A DNA stretch of 64,000 bases from positions 6,510,001 to 6,574,000 of the forward strand of contig NZ_CP082161.1 of assembly GCF_023101665.1 (NCBI RefSeq). The letters are read 5' to 3'. This stretch comes from Bradyrhizobium sp. 195. Lineage in GTDB: Bacteria > Pseudomonadota > Alphaproteobacteria > Rhizobiales > Xanthobacteraceae. The notes under the pieces were generated by a model. The model did not search any database and had not been told where the DNA came from. It saw only the letters and a list, made by a program, of their open reading frames with translations. The position numbers and the translations under genes are program-made. Below are positions 9,202-17,394 of this stretch, one piece after another. Within the stretch, counting starts at the first letter, position 1. Each line of letters begins with the position of its first letter.

Positions 9202-9655
9202 CCTGATGTCCGCTTCTCTGCCAACAATGGCGCAGCGGACATCGCTCGATGTTGTGGAAGGTCAACAGTCCCACTCAGATGAAAATGTCCGTCAACGGAG
9301 GGCCGGCCTGAGCGCGATTTTGATGCGAGGTCAGTTCTTCAAGCCGATACTTGAACAATACCACCAAGTATCGTTGCCTCGCCAACCCGACTTCGTCGCG
9401 TCCGTATGGCAGTCGCCATAGGTCCGGTAGTTGTATACGCTTTTGCAAGCCGCAAAAGCTGATCAGACTGCGTTCAGCCAAGACCGGACCCCACCCCCGC
9501 TCCTTTGTACTTTTTGACGCATTGACGGCTCGACCATGTCGGCACGAGCTGGTCTCGACCGTCCTTGGATGGACACTTCTCGGAAGTGCCGTGGATGGAC
9601 CCTGCAAACGTCAGGTGATGTCGTCACCTCGAGCTGTCGAAATCGAACTGGAGCA
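9202..9655. other. Gap with inverted repeats, no supported gene
   Basis: It contains a perfect 10-bp inverted repeat GATGTCCGCT/AGCGGACATC (9205-9214 and 9234-9243) and a perfect 8-bp hairpin GCTTTTGC/GCAAAAGC (9439-9446 and 9452-9459). Short open frames exist on both strands but have no family resemblance, and codon choice looks unlike that of the neighbours. It may be a decayed region. Confidence 0.45.
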
Positions 9656-9661
9656 ATGCCC

Positions 9662-10078
9662 ATGAGGATCAGCGTCGAAACCAGCGTAGCGGCCCCTATC
9701 GATCAGGTCTGGCGGGCCTATACGACGCCGGCCGACATCGTGACGTGGAATACCGCGTCCGACGACTGGCATACGACCAAGGCGACGGTCGAGCTACGAG
9801 AAGGCGGTGCCTTCTCATCCCGGATGGAGGCCAAGGACGGCAGCATGGGCTTTGACTTCGCCGGCACCTACACGAAGATCGTCGAACACGAGCGGATCGA
9901 ATACGCATTCGGCGATCGAAAAGCCGAGATCGAGTTCGTGCCCGGCCCGAAGGGGGTTGTCGTCCGCGTTGTCTTCGATAGCGAGCCGACGCACTCGGTC
10001 GAGCAGCAGCAAGGCGGTTGGCAGGCGATCCTCGACAACTTCGCACGATATGTCGAGGCGAAGCAGAAAAAGTCGTGA
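9662..10078 (+). CDS. SRPBCC (AHSA1/START-like) domain protein
   Basis: A soluble protein of 138 aa with the helix-grip fold that binds hydrophobic ligands. The N-terminus MRISVETSVAAPIDQVWRAY and the following ADIVTWNTAS are typical of AHSA1-type polyketide-cyclase-like proteins, as is the C-terminal GGWQAILDNFARYVE. The ATG at 9662 sits about 8 bases after GGAG; an ATG two codons earlier is too close to it. No operon partner is present. The ligand is unknown. It lies in the accessory patch of the window. Confidence 0.85.
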   Translation: MRISVETSVAAPIDQVWRAYTTPADIVTWNTASDDWHTTKATVELREGGAFSSRMEAKDGSMGFDFAGTYTKIVEHERIEYAFGDRKAEIEFVPGPKGVVVRVVFDSEPTHSVEQQQGGWQAILDNFARYVEAKQKKS

Positions 10079-10099
10079 GGGCGTGTGGAGCCCACTGCT

Positions 10100-10465
10100 C
10101 TACTTCTTCAGGATGCCAGGGTTGGTGTTTCCAAGTTGCCGGACCGCGGCGTCAGCGGCTGGAGTGTTGTACGTCGGTCGAGAGCCACCGCTATCCTGAT
10201 CAGGAGCCGCCGCGCCGAGTTTCTCACCCGTGGTGCGGTGGCTTTTGGCATTGGACGTGTTGGGGCCTGGCGAACCGCCTGTTCCGTTGAGCGTGGTCCC
10301 ATTCGAAAGCGTCGAACCTCCTGTGCCTCCTGTGCCTCCTGTGCCGCTTGTCCCGGTTGCACCGCCAGCGGATGACGAGCCACCCGAACCGCCTCCTGAA
10401 CTTTGCGCAATTGCAAACGAGATGCTGCCTAGCAGGATGGCCGCCGTGATCACAAAGAGCTTCAT
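10100..10465 (-). CDS. Secreted Gly/Ser/Thr-rich low-complexity protein
   Basis: A hypothetical protein of 121 aa. Residues 1-20 (MKLFVITAAILLGSISFAIA) form a clear signal peptide cleaved before QSSGGG. Residues 21-70 are built almost only of Gly, Ser and Thr, including GTGGTGG repeats. The rest is polar, ending in a short segment AADAAVRQLGNTNPGILKK that may be the only ordered part. It is convergent with the SRPBCC gene, 21 bases from its stop. Function unknown; I expect a periplasmic or exported protein. Confidence 0.65.
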   Translation of the reverse strand: MKLFVITAAILLGSISFAIAQSSGGGSGGSSSAGGATGTSGTGGTGGTGGSTLSNGTTLNGTGGSPGPNTSNAKSHRTTGEKLGAAAPDQDSGGSRPTYNTPAADAAVRQLGNTNPGILKK

Positions 10466-10534
10466 CCTTCCCCTCCATTTATCACCGGCAAGTTTTCGAG
10501 AGCCGACGAACGTCTCGCCTTGAAGGCTCGCAAC

Positions 10535-10777
10535 CTAGTGCCGGCGCACGAACCAGGCGCCAAGAAGAAATGCGACAAGGAGCGAGCGCAGAGGCGCCTT
10601 CACAGTTGTCTCGCGCAACTGGTCGGCCCATTTCATCGCGAAGTCCGACGAAGACGGCCGACGGCCCGCTGTTTCCGGCGGCGAGGCCGACGGTCGGCCG
10701 GACGATTGCTTGACGGCACTGAGCTCGTTCGTCAGCCCGGACGCTTCCGTCATTGCCGAGGCTTCCTTCATATCCAT
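10535..10777 (-). CDS. Small hypothetical protein with C-terminal membrane segment
   Basis: An 80-aa protein beginning MDMKEASAMTEASG. The ATG at 10777 follows GGGAGGACGCGC, a strong ribosome site, and is preferred to the longer in-frame opening upstream. A polar, Ser/Pro-rich middle is followed by an amphipathic stretch (FAMKWADQLRETTVKAP) and one hydrophobic segment (LRSLLVAFLLGAWFVRRH) at the extreme C-terminus. This resembles, in layout only, small tail-anchored stress proteins of the DUF883/ElaB kind. Function unknown. Confidence 0.55.
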   Translation of the reverse strand: MDMKEASAMTEASGLTNELSAVKQSSGRPSASPPETAGRRPSSSDFAMKWADQLRETTVKAPLRSLLVAFLLGAWFVRRH

Positions 10778-10983
10778 GCGCGTCCTCCCATGTCGTTGAC
10801 GAAGCAACCTGCTCCGATCTCCGTGGTTCCTCTTCGCAACACCTTGCGCGGTGAAAGGCTCCGCCTGGAACAAAGCCCCCTTCGCCTTGATTGCACTTCC
10901 AATAATGGACGGCCTACCGGTTCCTCCAACCTCCGACACGGCGGGGAACGCAACCTTGTAGGGCCATTCGGCATTTACATCGC

Positions 10984-11118
10984 ATGCAGCGCATAGCGAT
11001 CATCGCATTCATGTTTGCCCTGGCCATCATGCTTGCACGCTGGGTCGGTGACAGCGACGTGCATACCGCGAGTCACGGCGAGCCCGACAAAACGGCAACC
11101 GTCGGGCGGGCGCATTGA
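10984..11118 (+). CDS. Possible 44-aa membrane peptide
   Basis: A short frame encoding MQRIAIIAFMFALAIMLARW followed by a polar tail rich in Asp, His and Thr that ends GRAH. It has one predicted N-terminal membrane segment. The ribosome site is weak and there are no recognisable relatives. It could be real or chance; it lies in the poorly conserved patch. Confidence 0.25.
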   Translation: MQRIAIIAFMFALAIMLARWVGDSDVHTASHGEPDKTATVGRAH

Positions 11119-11163
11119 CCACGTACGAACGAAGGGCGAGCGACCTGTTCTTCGATTGCGGTT

Positions 11164-11260
11164 ACGGTGACAGTGCTGGACTGCCCCCCTGAAGTGACAT
11201 GATAATTTTGGTGACAGCGGAGTTGTCACGATGCGCTATCGCGCGGGTTGCCCTTTACCA
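11164..11260. other. Possible relic of an insertion sequence end
   Basis: A locally AT-richer tract around TGACATGATAATTTTGGTGA contains GTGACA...TGTCAC inverted repeats (11209-11227 region) and a run of cytosines. It resembles transposon termini more than a promoter, but no transposase fragment is visible. Confidence 0.25.
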
Positions 11261-11328
11261 AAGAGCTTCCGGTCTATCCCCATAGGCGGACACAAGTCTC
11301 CAACGGGGCAAGAGCGGAGATCCAAATT

Positions 11329-12330
11329 CTACTCAATCACCTCATCTGCGAGTGCCAGAAGCGCCGGAGGCACCGCGATGCCGAGCGACCTTGCCGTTTT
11401 CTGATTGATTACGAAAAGGAATTTGCTGGCCTGCAGGATAGGCAGGTCGCCGGGCTTGGTGCCTTTGAAAATCTTTCCTGCATACGACCCAGCGTTTCGC
11501 CATCCTTCCATCGGATCGGTGGAGTATGAGAGAAGGAGACCGGCCCGCCCCCATTCGGGGTAAGGGCCAAAGGTGGGCTTTCGTGATGCCGTTACGAGCT
11601 CCATCACCTTTGGCATATGCGCAAACAGAAGCGGCTCGCCCGAGATATAAAATGCGTCAACCTCATCGCTTAGGCCCGCAGCGAAGGCACCCTCCAAATC
11701 ATCCGGCGTTTTGATATCGTAGGGCAGAACTTGAAAGCCGACTGCTTCGGCAACCTTCTGAAGGGCCTGCTTCTCCTTAAGCAGCAGCACCCCGCCGGCA
11801 GGTCCCATCACGCCCAACCGTTTCAAGTTAGGCACGAGTTCGCGGAACAACCCGAGACGCTTTTGGGCCATGGTCTCTTCGCCGCCTACCGCGTTCATCA
11901 CGTTGCCGGTGATCATTCCGCCCGGATGCACGTAGCTTTGAGCAAGTCCCATGGCGATCGGATCTGCCGCAACGCCGGTGAATACAACCGGAAGGTCCGG
12001 GTAGAGTTTGCGGGTCGCGCTAATCCCCATCGTGCCAATAACCAGGACACGCGGCTTGAGCGAGCCCAACTCCTGTACAAGGCTATCGATACGGCTGTAG
12101 TCGCCTTCGAGAAAACGCTTCACAAGAGAATAGTGCGTTCCCTCAATGAGCCCTTCATCTGCGAGACCTTTGTGCAGCACAGTCACTCTCTGTCTCACAA
12201 GATCGGTGTCCTCCTTAAGATGCACGAGAAGCCCGATCGTAGGCAGAGTTGCCTTGGTCTGACCGTGGGCCAATCGCGCGGAAGCGGCCATGACCGTGGC
12301 GACAATGCCGAGGAAATGCCTGCGCCGCAT
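11329..12330 (-). CDS. ABC transporter substrate-binding protein (PF04392 type)
   Basis: A periplasmic binding protein of 333 aa of the uncharacterised TrpX/PF04392 class. A Tat-like or lipoprotein-free signal peptide is seen at residues 1-23 (MRRRHFLGIVATVMAASARLAHG), then TLPTIGLLVHLKE begins the first lobe. GTMGISATRKLYPDLPVVFTG and TGNVMNAVGGEETMAQKRLG match the two-lobe family. The start at 12330 follows GGAGGATCG. There is no permease or ATPase gene next to it, so it is an orphan component. The ligand is unknown. Confidence 0.85.
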   Translation of the reverse strand: MRRRHFLGIVATVMAASARLAHGQTKATLPTIGLLVHLKEDTDLVRQRVTVLHKGLADEGLIEGTHYSLVKRFLEGDYSRIDSLVQELGSLKPRVLVIGTMGISATRKLYPDLPVVFTGVAADPIAMGLAQSYVHPGGMITGNVMNAVGGEETMAQKRLGLFRELVPNLKRLGVMGPAGGVLLLKEKQALQKVAEAVGFQVLPYDIKTPDDLEGAFAAGLSDEVDAFYISGEPLLFAHMPKVMELVTASRKPTFGPYPEWGRAGLLLSYSTDPMEGWRNAGSYAGKIFKGTKPGDLPILQASKFLFVINQKTARSLGIAVPPALLALADEVIE

Positions 12331-12537
12331 CGATCCTCCTGGTGGGGGGCGGGGTGCTGAAAGCTTCGGCCGGAATAGGAGGAAGCTTGCCACGGATGGA
12401 TTGAGTTCCGCAATGGGTCCAACAGCTGCCGCGGACAGTTGAGCCGGGCGACCTCCGATTTGGCGTTCCGCAGCCGACGCTCAAAAGAACGAGCCTCGAT
12501 CGCGGGCAAGTTGCGAACGCCAATTGGCCCAAATCAT

Positions 12538-13308
12538 CTACGCTACGAACTGCCTCGCCACCGCCGAGATCATCACGAGCCCGCCGGTGATGACGGCTAC
12601 GTCCAGGATCGCGGTGTGGATGTGCACCGGCATCCGTTCGACGAAGGCTTTTGCCAGGAACGCACCGGGGATCGCAATCGCGCCGATCAGCAGCGCGAAG
12701 GCGAGCACCTGCGCGGTGACGGCGCCGGCGAGCCCGAACACGGAGATCTTGATGAGGCCGGTGCCGAGCGAGATCATCGCGTCGGTGGCGATCACGGCGG
12801 CGCCTTCGAGCCCTGCCGCCATCAGGAGCGAGAGCAGGATCACGCCCGAACCGGAGGTGCCGCCGACCAGCACGCCGTAGCCGACCGAGCCGGCAGCAAG
12901 GCCGGTGTCGCCGATCCGCACGCTTCGACGACGGAGCACGCGGCGCAGCGGCACGCTCAGGATCAGCATGGCGCCGATCACGAGCGCCGCGCCCGCATTG
13001 GTCAGACGCGTATAGCCGTAAGCGCCGAGCGCCGTCGTTAGGCCCGCGCAGGCCAGCACGATCAGCGCGCGGCGGCGATCGGCATAACGGATATAGGCAA
13101 GCGCGCGGCTGGAATTGGTGAAGATGGCGGAGATCGCGATGATCGGCACCACGGGCTCGGCGCCGACGAGGGGCACAAGCACCAGCGGCATCAAGGCGCC
13201 GGTGCCATAACCGGCGAGACCACCGATGATCGAAGCAAACAACGCCATCAACGCGACCAGCAGGAGCTGAAAAATCGAGATGTCGGCGAGGGCTGAGACG
13301 ATGGTCAC
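12538..13308 (-). CDS. Sulfite exporter TauE/SafE family permease
   Basis: An inner-membrane protein of 256 aa with about eight membrane segments, in the TauE/SafE family of anion (often sulfonate or sulfite) exporters. The paired-repeat architecture shows in the two GG-containing helices, LFASIIGGLAGYGTGALMP and AAGSVGYGVLVGGTSGSG. Its start overlaps the cca stop by 4 bases, so it is the last gene of the DUF1285-nudL-DUF6111-cca run. The link between tRNA maturation and this transporter is probably only transcriptional. Confidence 0.85.
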   Translation of the reverse strand: MTIVSALADISIFQLLLVALMALFASIIGGLAGYGTGALMPLVLVPLVGAEPVVPIIAISAIFTNSSRALAYIRYADRRRALIVLACAGLTTALGAYGYTRLTNAGAALVIGAMLILSVPLRRVLRRRSVRIGDTGLAAGSVGYGVLVGGTSGSGVILLSLLMAAGLEGAAVIATDAMISLGTGLIKISVFGLAGAVTAQVLAFALLIGAIAIPGAFLAKAFVERMPVHIHTAILDVAVITGGLVMISAVARQFVA

Positions 13309-14573
13309 GTTCTCTCGTCGCGGCTGATGCGGGCCGCAGCTTGATCGGCGATGGAAGCGAGCGCGGCTTCATCTAGGGGAAAATCCGCCGCAAGCCAAGC
13401 GTCCTCGGCGAGCGTCAACACATGTCCGAGCGCAGGTCCCTCGGCCAGGCCGCGCGCGATGAAATCCGCGGCCTTCAACGGAAATTTCGGCGCAGTCCAG
13501 CGCTGCGGCAGCTCGGCGAGCGCGCGCCAGTGCATTGAGGTGACATCGCCGCCGGCCCGCGCCCATCCCAGCAACACACGATCGTGATAGCGCTCGGCCC
13601 CGAGCCGGTAGAGCAGCCGCCGTGCATTGGCTTCGTCCTTGGCGGCCAAGCGCCACCAGCGGTGGCCCATCGAATCCAGCGCCTTGGTCTCGGCGTTGGA
13701 CAGCCGCAAGCGCGCGGCGACGCGCTTGGCATCTTCGGTCACCGCGACGGTCAGCGCGGCGAGGCGCCGCGTGCTGCTCGCGGTGAGGCCGAGCTCGCGC
13801 TCGATCGCAATCATCGTCGCCAGCGGCCCGGTATAGACGACGCCGCCGGTCAGCGCTTGCAGCAATCCGCCCTCGGCCATGGCCAGCGCGGCCGCGGATG
13901 CGCCTGATGTCACCAGCAGCTTCAGCATCTCCATCCGCACCCGCTCGGCCGAGAGGCTGGCGAGGCCCGCACGTCCCCGGATGCAGGCGAGATAGCCGTC
14001 GCGGTCGGGCTCGCCGGCGCCGAAGGCGGCGTGGATGCGGAAGAAGCGCAGGATGCGCAGATAATCCTCGGCGATGCGCTGGTCGGGATCGCCGATGAAG
14101 CGCACGCGGCGCGCTTTCGCATCCGCGATGCCGCCGACATGGTCGTAGACGACGCCGGCCGCATCGACCGACAGGCCGTTCATGGTGAAGTCCCGCCGCT
14201 CGGCATCCTTCACCCAGTCGCGGCCGAACGCGACCTTGGCCTTGCGCCCGAAGGTCTCGGTGTCCTCACGCAGCGTCGTGACTTCATAGGGGTGGCTGTC
14301 GATCACCAGCGTGGTGGTGCCGTGATCGATGCCGGTCGGCACGCTCTTGATGCCGGCAGCCTTGGCGCGCCTTATCACCTCCTCCGGCCGCGCCGTGGTC
14401 GCGATGTCGATGTCGCCGGGCTCAAGACCGAGCAGCGCGTTGCGCACGGCGCCGCCGACCACCCGCGCCTCCTCGCCCTCAGCGTTGAGCAATTGCAGGA
14501 CGCGCGCGGTCCCGCCAGAGATCAGCCAGGGCGCATCGGCAAGAATTGGCGCAAGTAGCGGCTCCGCGCTCAT
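13305..14573 (-). CDS. cca: CCA tRNA nucleotidyltransferase
   Basis: Adds or repairs the 3'-CCA end of tRNAs (class II nucleotidyltransferase). The catalytic head has VVGGAVRNALLG and GDIDIATTA with the metal-binding Asp pair, followed by RRDFTMNGLSVDAAG and RIAEDYLRILRFFRIHA. It has 422 aa counted from the ATG at 14573; an in-frame extension upstream shows no family resemblance. It sits between the DUF6111 and TauE genes, with a 4-base overlap to the latter. Confidence 0.95.
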   Translation of the reverse strand: MSAEPLLAPILADAPWLISGGTARVLQLLNAEGEEARVVGGAVRNALLGLEPGDIDIATTARPEEVIRRAKAAGIKSVPTGIDHGTTTLVIDSHPYEVTTLREDTETFGRKAKVAFGRDWVKDAERRDFTMNGLSVDAAGVVYDHVGGIADAKARRVRFIGDPDQRIAEDYLRILRFFRIHAAFGAGEPDRDGYLACIRGRAGLASLSAERVRMEMLKLLVTSGASAAALAMAEGGLLQALTGGVVYTGPLATMIAIERELGLTASSTRRLAALTVAVTEDAKRVAARLRLSNAETKALDSMGHRWWRLAAKDEANARRLLYRLGAERYHDRVLLGWARAGGDVTSMHWRALAELPQRWTAPKFPLKAADFIARGLAEGPALGHVLTLAEDAWLAADFPLDEAALASIADQAAARISRDERT

Positions 14574-14583
14574 CGTGCTGCCC

Positions 14584-14847
14584 CTATTTTTCCACGCCCG
14601 GCACCAGCCTGCCGTTCTCGATATGGGCGGGAACGTAGGTCGAATCCGGTGACGCGCCGGAGAAGTGTGCAAGTCCGATCAGGCCCGCGATGACCAGCAC
14701 GATCGCCGCCAGTGCGAGACGCGCGACGATCGCCACGGGCCAGGACGATCGCGCGAACAGGCCGGACCGCGTGGCGGCCAGGAACAGCGCATAGACGGCA
14801 AAGGGAATGAGGAAGATTCCGATCTCGGTCAGAACCGGCCGGATCAT
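14584..14847 (-). CDS. DUF6111 family membrane protein
   Basis: A small inner-membrane protein of 87 aa with two hydrophobic segments (IFLIPFAVYALFLAAT and IVARLALAAIVLVIAGLIGLA) and a polar C-terminus, DSTYVPAHIENGRLVPGVEK. This layout and its place between the Nudix and cca genes match the alphaproteobacterial DUF6111 family. It overlaps the Nudix gene by 4 bases. Function unknown; the conserved position suggests a role linked to nucleotide housekeeping. Confidence 0.8.
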   Translation of the reverse strand: MIRPVLTEIGIFLIPFAVYALFLAATRSGLFARSSWPVAIVARLALAAIVLVIAGLIGLAHFSGASPDSTYVPAHIENGRLVPGVEK

Positions 14848-15515
14848 AACGAATAGATCCGCTCATACAGCACACGCAGCATTCCGGCCGTCGCACCCCA
14901 GATATAGCGTTCCGCGAACGGCATCGCGTAGTAGGAGCGCTCCATGCCGCGGAATTCCTTGCTGTGCACCTGATGATTCACTGGATTCATCAGGAAGGAT
15001 AGCGGCACCTCGAACGCGTCATCAACCTCGGAATGGTTGATGGTGAGCTGAAAGCCCGGTCGCACTTTGGCGACGGTCGGCAAGATGCGGAAGCCGAACC
15101 CCGTGCCGTAGAGATCGAGATAGCCGAGCGGCTCGACGAAGTCCCTGGACAGCCCGACTTCCTCCTCGGCCTCGCGCAGCGCCGCGTCCAGCGGCGAGGA
15201 GTCGGTCGCGTCGATCTTGCCGCCGGGAAAGGCGATCTGGCCGGCATGGTCGTTCAGATGCGCCGAGCGCTGCGTCAAGAGGATGGTCGGCTCGGGATGG
15301 TCGACCACCGCGATCAGGACCGCGGCGGGGCGCACCGGCTGCTCGCGCGCGATGATCTCCAGCATCTTGTCGGTGCCGGGATCGCCCGAGGCGGGGATGA
15401 TGTTGGGATCGTAGAGGCCGGCCGGGACGTCGAAATCGAGCTTGGCCCGGGAGCGCGCGAAGAAATCCGCCGCGCCCATCACGGCCCGATCGTTCTTGGG
15501 AATAGCCTTGTTCAA
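14844..15515 (-). CDS. CoA pyrophosphatase (Nudix hydrolase)
   Basis: A Nudix enzyme of 223 aa of the NudL/CoAse type, which cleaves coenzyme A to phosphopantetheine and 3',5'-ADP. The Nudix box is PGGKIDATDSSPLDAALREA followed by EEEVGL (about residues 93-118), and upstream LLTQRSAHLNDHAGQIAFP is the CoAse signature LLTxRSxxLxxHxGQxxFPGG. It overlaps DUF6111 by 4 bases and DUF1285 by 4 bases, so the whole run is one transcript. Confidence 0.92.
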   Translation of the reverse strand: MNKAIPKNDRAVMGAADFFARSRAKLDFDVPAGLYDPNIIPASGDPGTDKMLEIIAREQPVRPAAVLIAVVDHPEPTILLTQRSAHLNDHAGQIAFPGGKIDATDSSPLDAALREAEEEVGLSRDFVEPLGYLDLYGTGFGFRILPTVAKVRPGFQLTINHSEVDDAFEVPLSFLMNPVNHQVHSKEFRGMERSYYAMPFAERYIWGATAGMLRVLYERIYSL

Positions 15516-16123
15516 AGCGCGGCCCTCACCTGCTCCGCATCGGCCATGGCGAAGAATTCGCCTGATGATTCGACGCCGAACATCGGCTGGCCATCGACCA
15601 TCCGCTCCTCACCCATGTCAACCAGATCGTAGTAGAGCGCGCGCGTGACCTTGGCCCAGAGCTCGGCGCGGACATGCAAGTACGGCGTCAGCCCGCCGTC
15701 CCTGGCCTGCTCGAAGCGGAGCCGGTGCGCGGCGTCGCAGGCGACCCAGTCGTCGACATTGGTGCGGAAGCGCAGCACGCGATGGTTGTCCTCGCCGTCT
15801 TTCTGCATTTCGACTGCCATGAACGGCGCATCATCGACGCGAATGCCGACCTTCTCCACCGGCGTGACCAGGAAATGCTTGTCGCCCTCGCGCTTCAAGA
15901 TGGTCGAAAACAGCCGGACCAGAGCGGGGCGCCCGATTGGCGTCCCCATGTAGAACCAAGTACCGTCGGAGGCGATTCGGATGTCGAGATCGCCGCAAAA
16001 TGGCGGATTCCACAGATGCACCGGAGGCAGGCCCTTTTTGGCGCCTTCGGGATTGGCAGCGCTTTTTGCGGCGGCAGTCAGCCCTTCGAGACTGCGATCG
16101 GCGCTCTGCCCTTGGTTCGCCAT
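15512..16123 (-). CDS. DUF1285 domain-containing protein
   Basis: A cytosolic protein of 203 aa. The motif PPVHLWNPPFCGDLDIRI and the following DGTWFYMGTPIGRPALVRLF are characteristic of DUF1285, whose function is not established. The start at 16123 (MANQGQSAD) was preferred to an in-frame opening 23 codons upstream that lacks family residues. It is the first gene of the operon DUF1285-CoA pyrophosphatase-DUF6111-cca-tauE, with 4-base overlaps throughout. The 270-base gap to moxR is a divergent promoter region in which I see no specific site. Confidence 0.88.
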   Translation of the reverse strand: MANQGQSADRSLEGLTAAAKSAANPEGAKKGLPPVHLWNPPFCGDLDIRIASDGTWFYMGTPIGRPALVRLFSTILKREGDKHFLVTPVEKVGIRVDDAPFMAVEMQKDGEDNHRVLRFRTNVDDWVACDAAHRLRFEQARDGGLTPYLHVRAELWAKVTRALYYDLVDMGEERMVDGQPMFGVESSGEFFAMADAEQVRAAL

Positions 16124-16395
16124 GGTTTGCCCTGACTTTGTCCTTGGCACGATTGGTGCAGGTCTACGTTGTAGGTTGGTGCTCGGTTCCACCCCGGATC
16201 AGTGCGGTGGGGAGGTCGCCACTTCGTGATGCCGTACATAACCCGAAGCCGATAAGGTGGGGATAGGTTAATTCAACGAATACATGGCCTTCCTGCAAGT
16301 CTAGCATAGGGCCCATGATCTAGCGTGATGGCCTGCCGTGACGTGCTGACGTGACGACGCAGGCAAGCCGCATGGCGGGCTGAAGGAGCGAACGG

Positions 16396-17394
16396 ATGGC
16401 GGAGAGTGTCGAGAAACTCGAGGACGGGATCGTCCGTTCGGCCGAGCAGGTGTCGGGCCAGATTCGCGCAGCGAAAGAGGCGATCGCATCCGTCATCTTC
16501 GGCCAGGATCGCGTGATCGAGAACACGCTGGTCACCATCCTCTCCGGCGGCCATGCGCTGCTGATCGGTGTGCCGGGTCTTGCCAAGACCAAGCTGGTCG
16601 AGACGCTCGGCGTCACGCTCGGTCTCGATGCCAAGCGCATCCAGTTCACGCCCGATTTGATGCCGTCGGACATTCTCGGCGCCGAAGTGCTCGATGAGAG
16701 CACCGCCGGCAAGCGCGCCTTCCGCTTCATTTCAGGTCCGGTGTTCGCGCAGCTGCTGATGGCGGACGAGATCAACCGCGCCAGCCCGCGGACGCAGTCG
16801 GCGCTGCTGCAGGCGATGCAGGAGCAGCACATCACCGTCGCCGGCGCGCGCCACGATCTGCCAAAGCCCTTCCACGTGCTCGCGACGCAGAACCCGCTGG
16901 AGCAGGAAGGCACCTATCCGCTGCCCGAAGCGCAGCTCGACCGCTTCCTGATGGAGATCGACGTCGACTATCCCGATCGCGACGCCGAGCGCCGCATCCT
17001 GTTCGAGACCACCGGCGCCGAGGAAACGCTGGCGAGGGGGGCGATGACCGCGGATGCGCTGATCACCGCGCAGCGGCTGATCCGGCGCCTGCCGGTCGGC
17101 GATTCCGTGGTGGAGGCGATCCTGTCGCTGGTGCGCTCGGCCCGTCCCGGTCCGGACGCCGGCGAAGCCGGCAAGTTCATCGCCTGGGGCCCCGGCCCGC
17201 GCGCCAGCCAATCGCTGATGCTGGCCGTGCGCGCGCGTGCGCTGATCGACGGACGCCTCGCGCCCTCGGTCGACGACGTGCTCGACCTCGCCGAGCCGGT
17301 GCTGAAGCACCGCATGGCGCTGACGTTCCAGGCGCGCGCAGAAGGCCGCACGATTCCGGACGTGATCCGGCAATTGAAGACACGGATCGGTTGA
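16396..17394 (+). CDS. MoxR family AAA+ ATPase
   Basis: A chaperone-like AAA+ ATPase of 332 aa. Walker A is GVPGLAKTKLVE (near residue 60), Walker B is LLMADEINRASPRTQSALLQ, and sensor 1 lies in VLATQNPLEQEGTYPLPEAQ. MoxR proteins are thought to help mature or insert metal centres and complexes together with neighbouring DUF58 and VWA proteins. Here it heads a four-gene run: moxR, DUF58, BatA/DUF4159 and an amidotransferase-like membrane protein. The stop overlaps the DUF58 start (TGATG). Confidence 0.93.
   Translation: MAESVEKLEDGIVRSAEQVSGQIRAAKEAIASVIFGQDRVIENTLVTILSGGHALLIGVPGLAKTKLVETLGVTLGLDAKRIQFTPDLMPSDILGAEVLDESTAGKRAFRFISGPVFAQLLMADEINRASPRTQSALLQAMQEQHITVAGARHDLPKPFHVLATQNPLEQEGTYPLPEAQLDRFLMEIDVDYPDRDAERRILFETTGAEETLARGAMTADALITAQRLIRRLPVGDSVVEAILSLVRSARPGPDAGEAGKFIAWGPGPRASQSLMLAVRARALIDGRLAPSVDDVLDLAEPVLKHRMALTFQARAEGRTIPDVIRQLKTRIG

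Noticed and set aside
9351..9665. Short frames in the 9.2-9.65 kb gap
   Set aside because: No ribosome site, no family resemblance and codon use unlike neighbouring genes.
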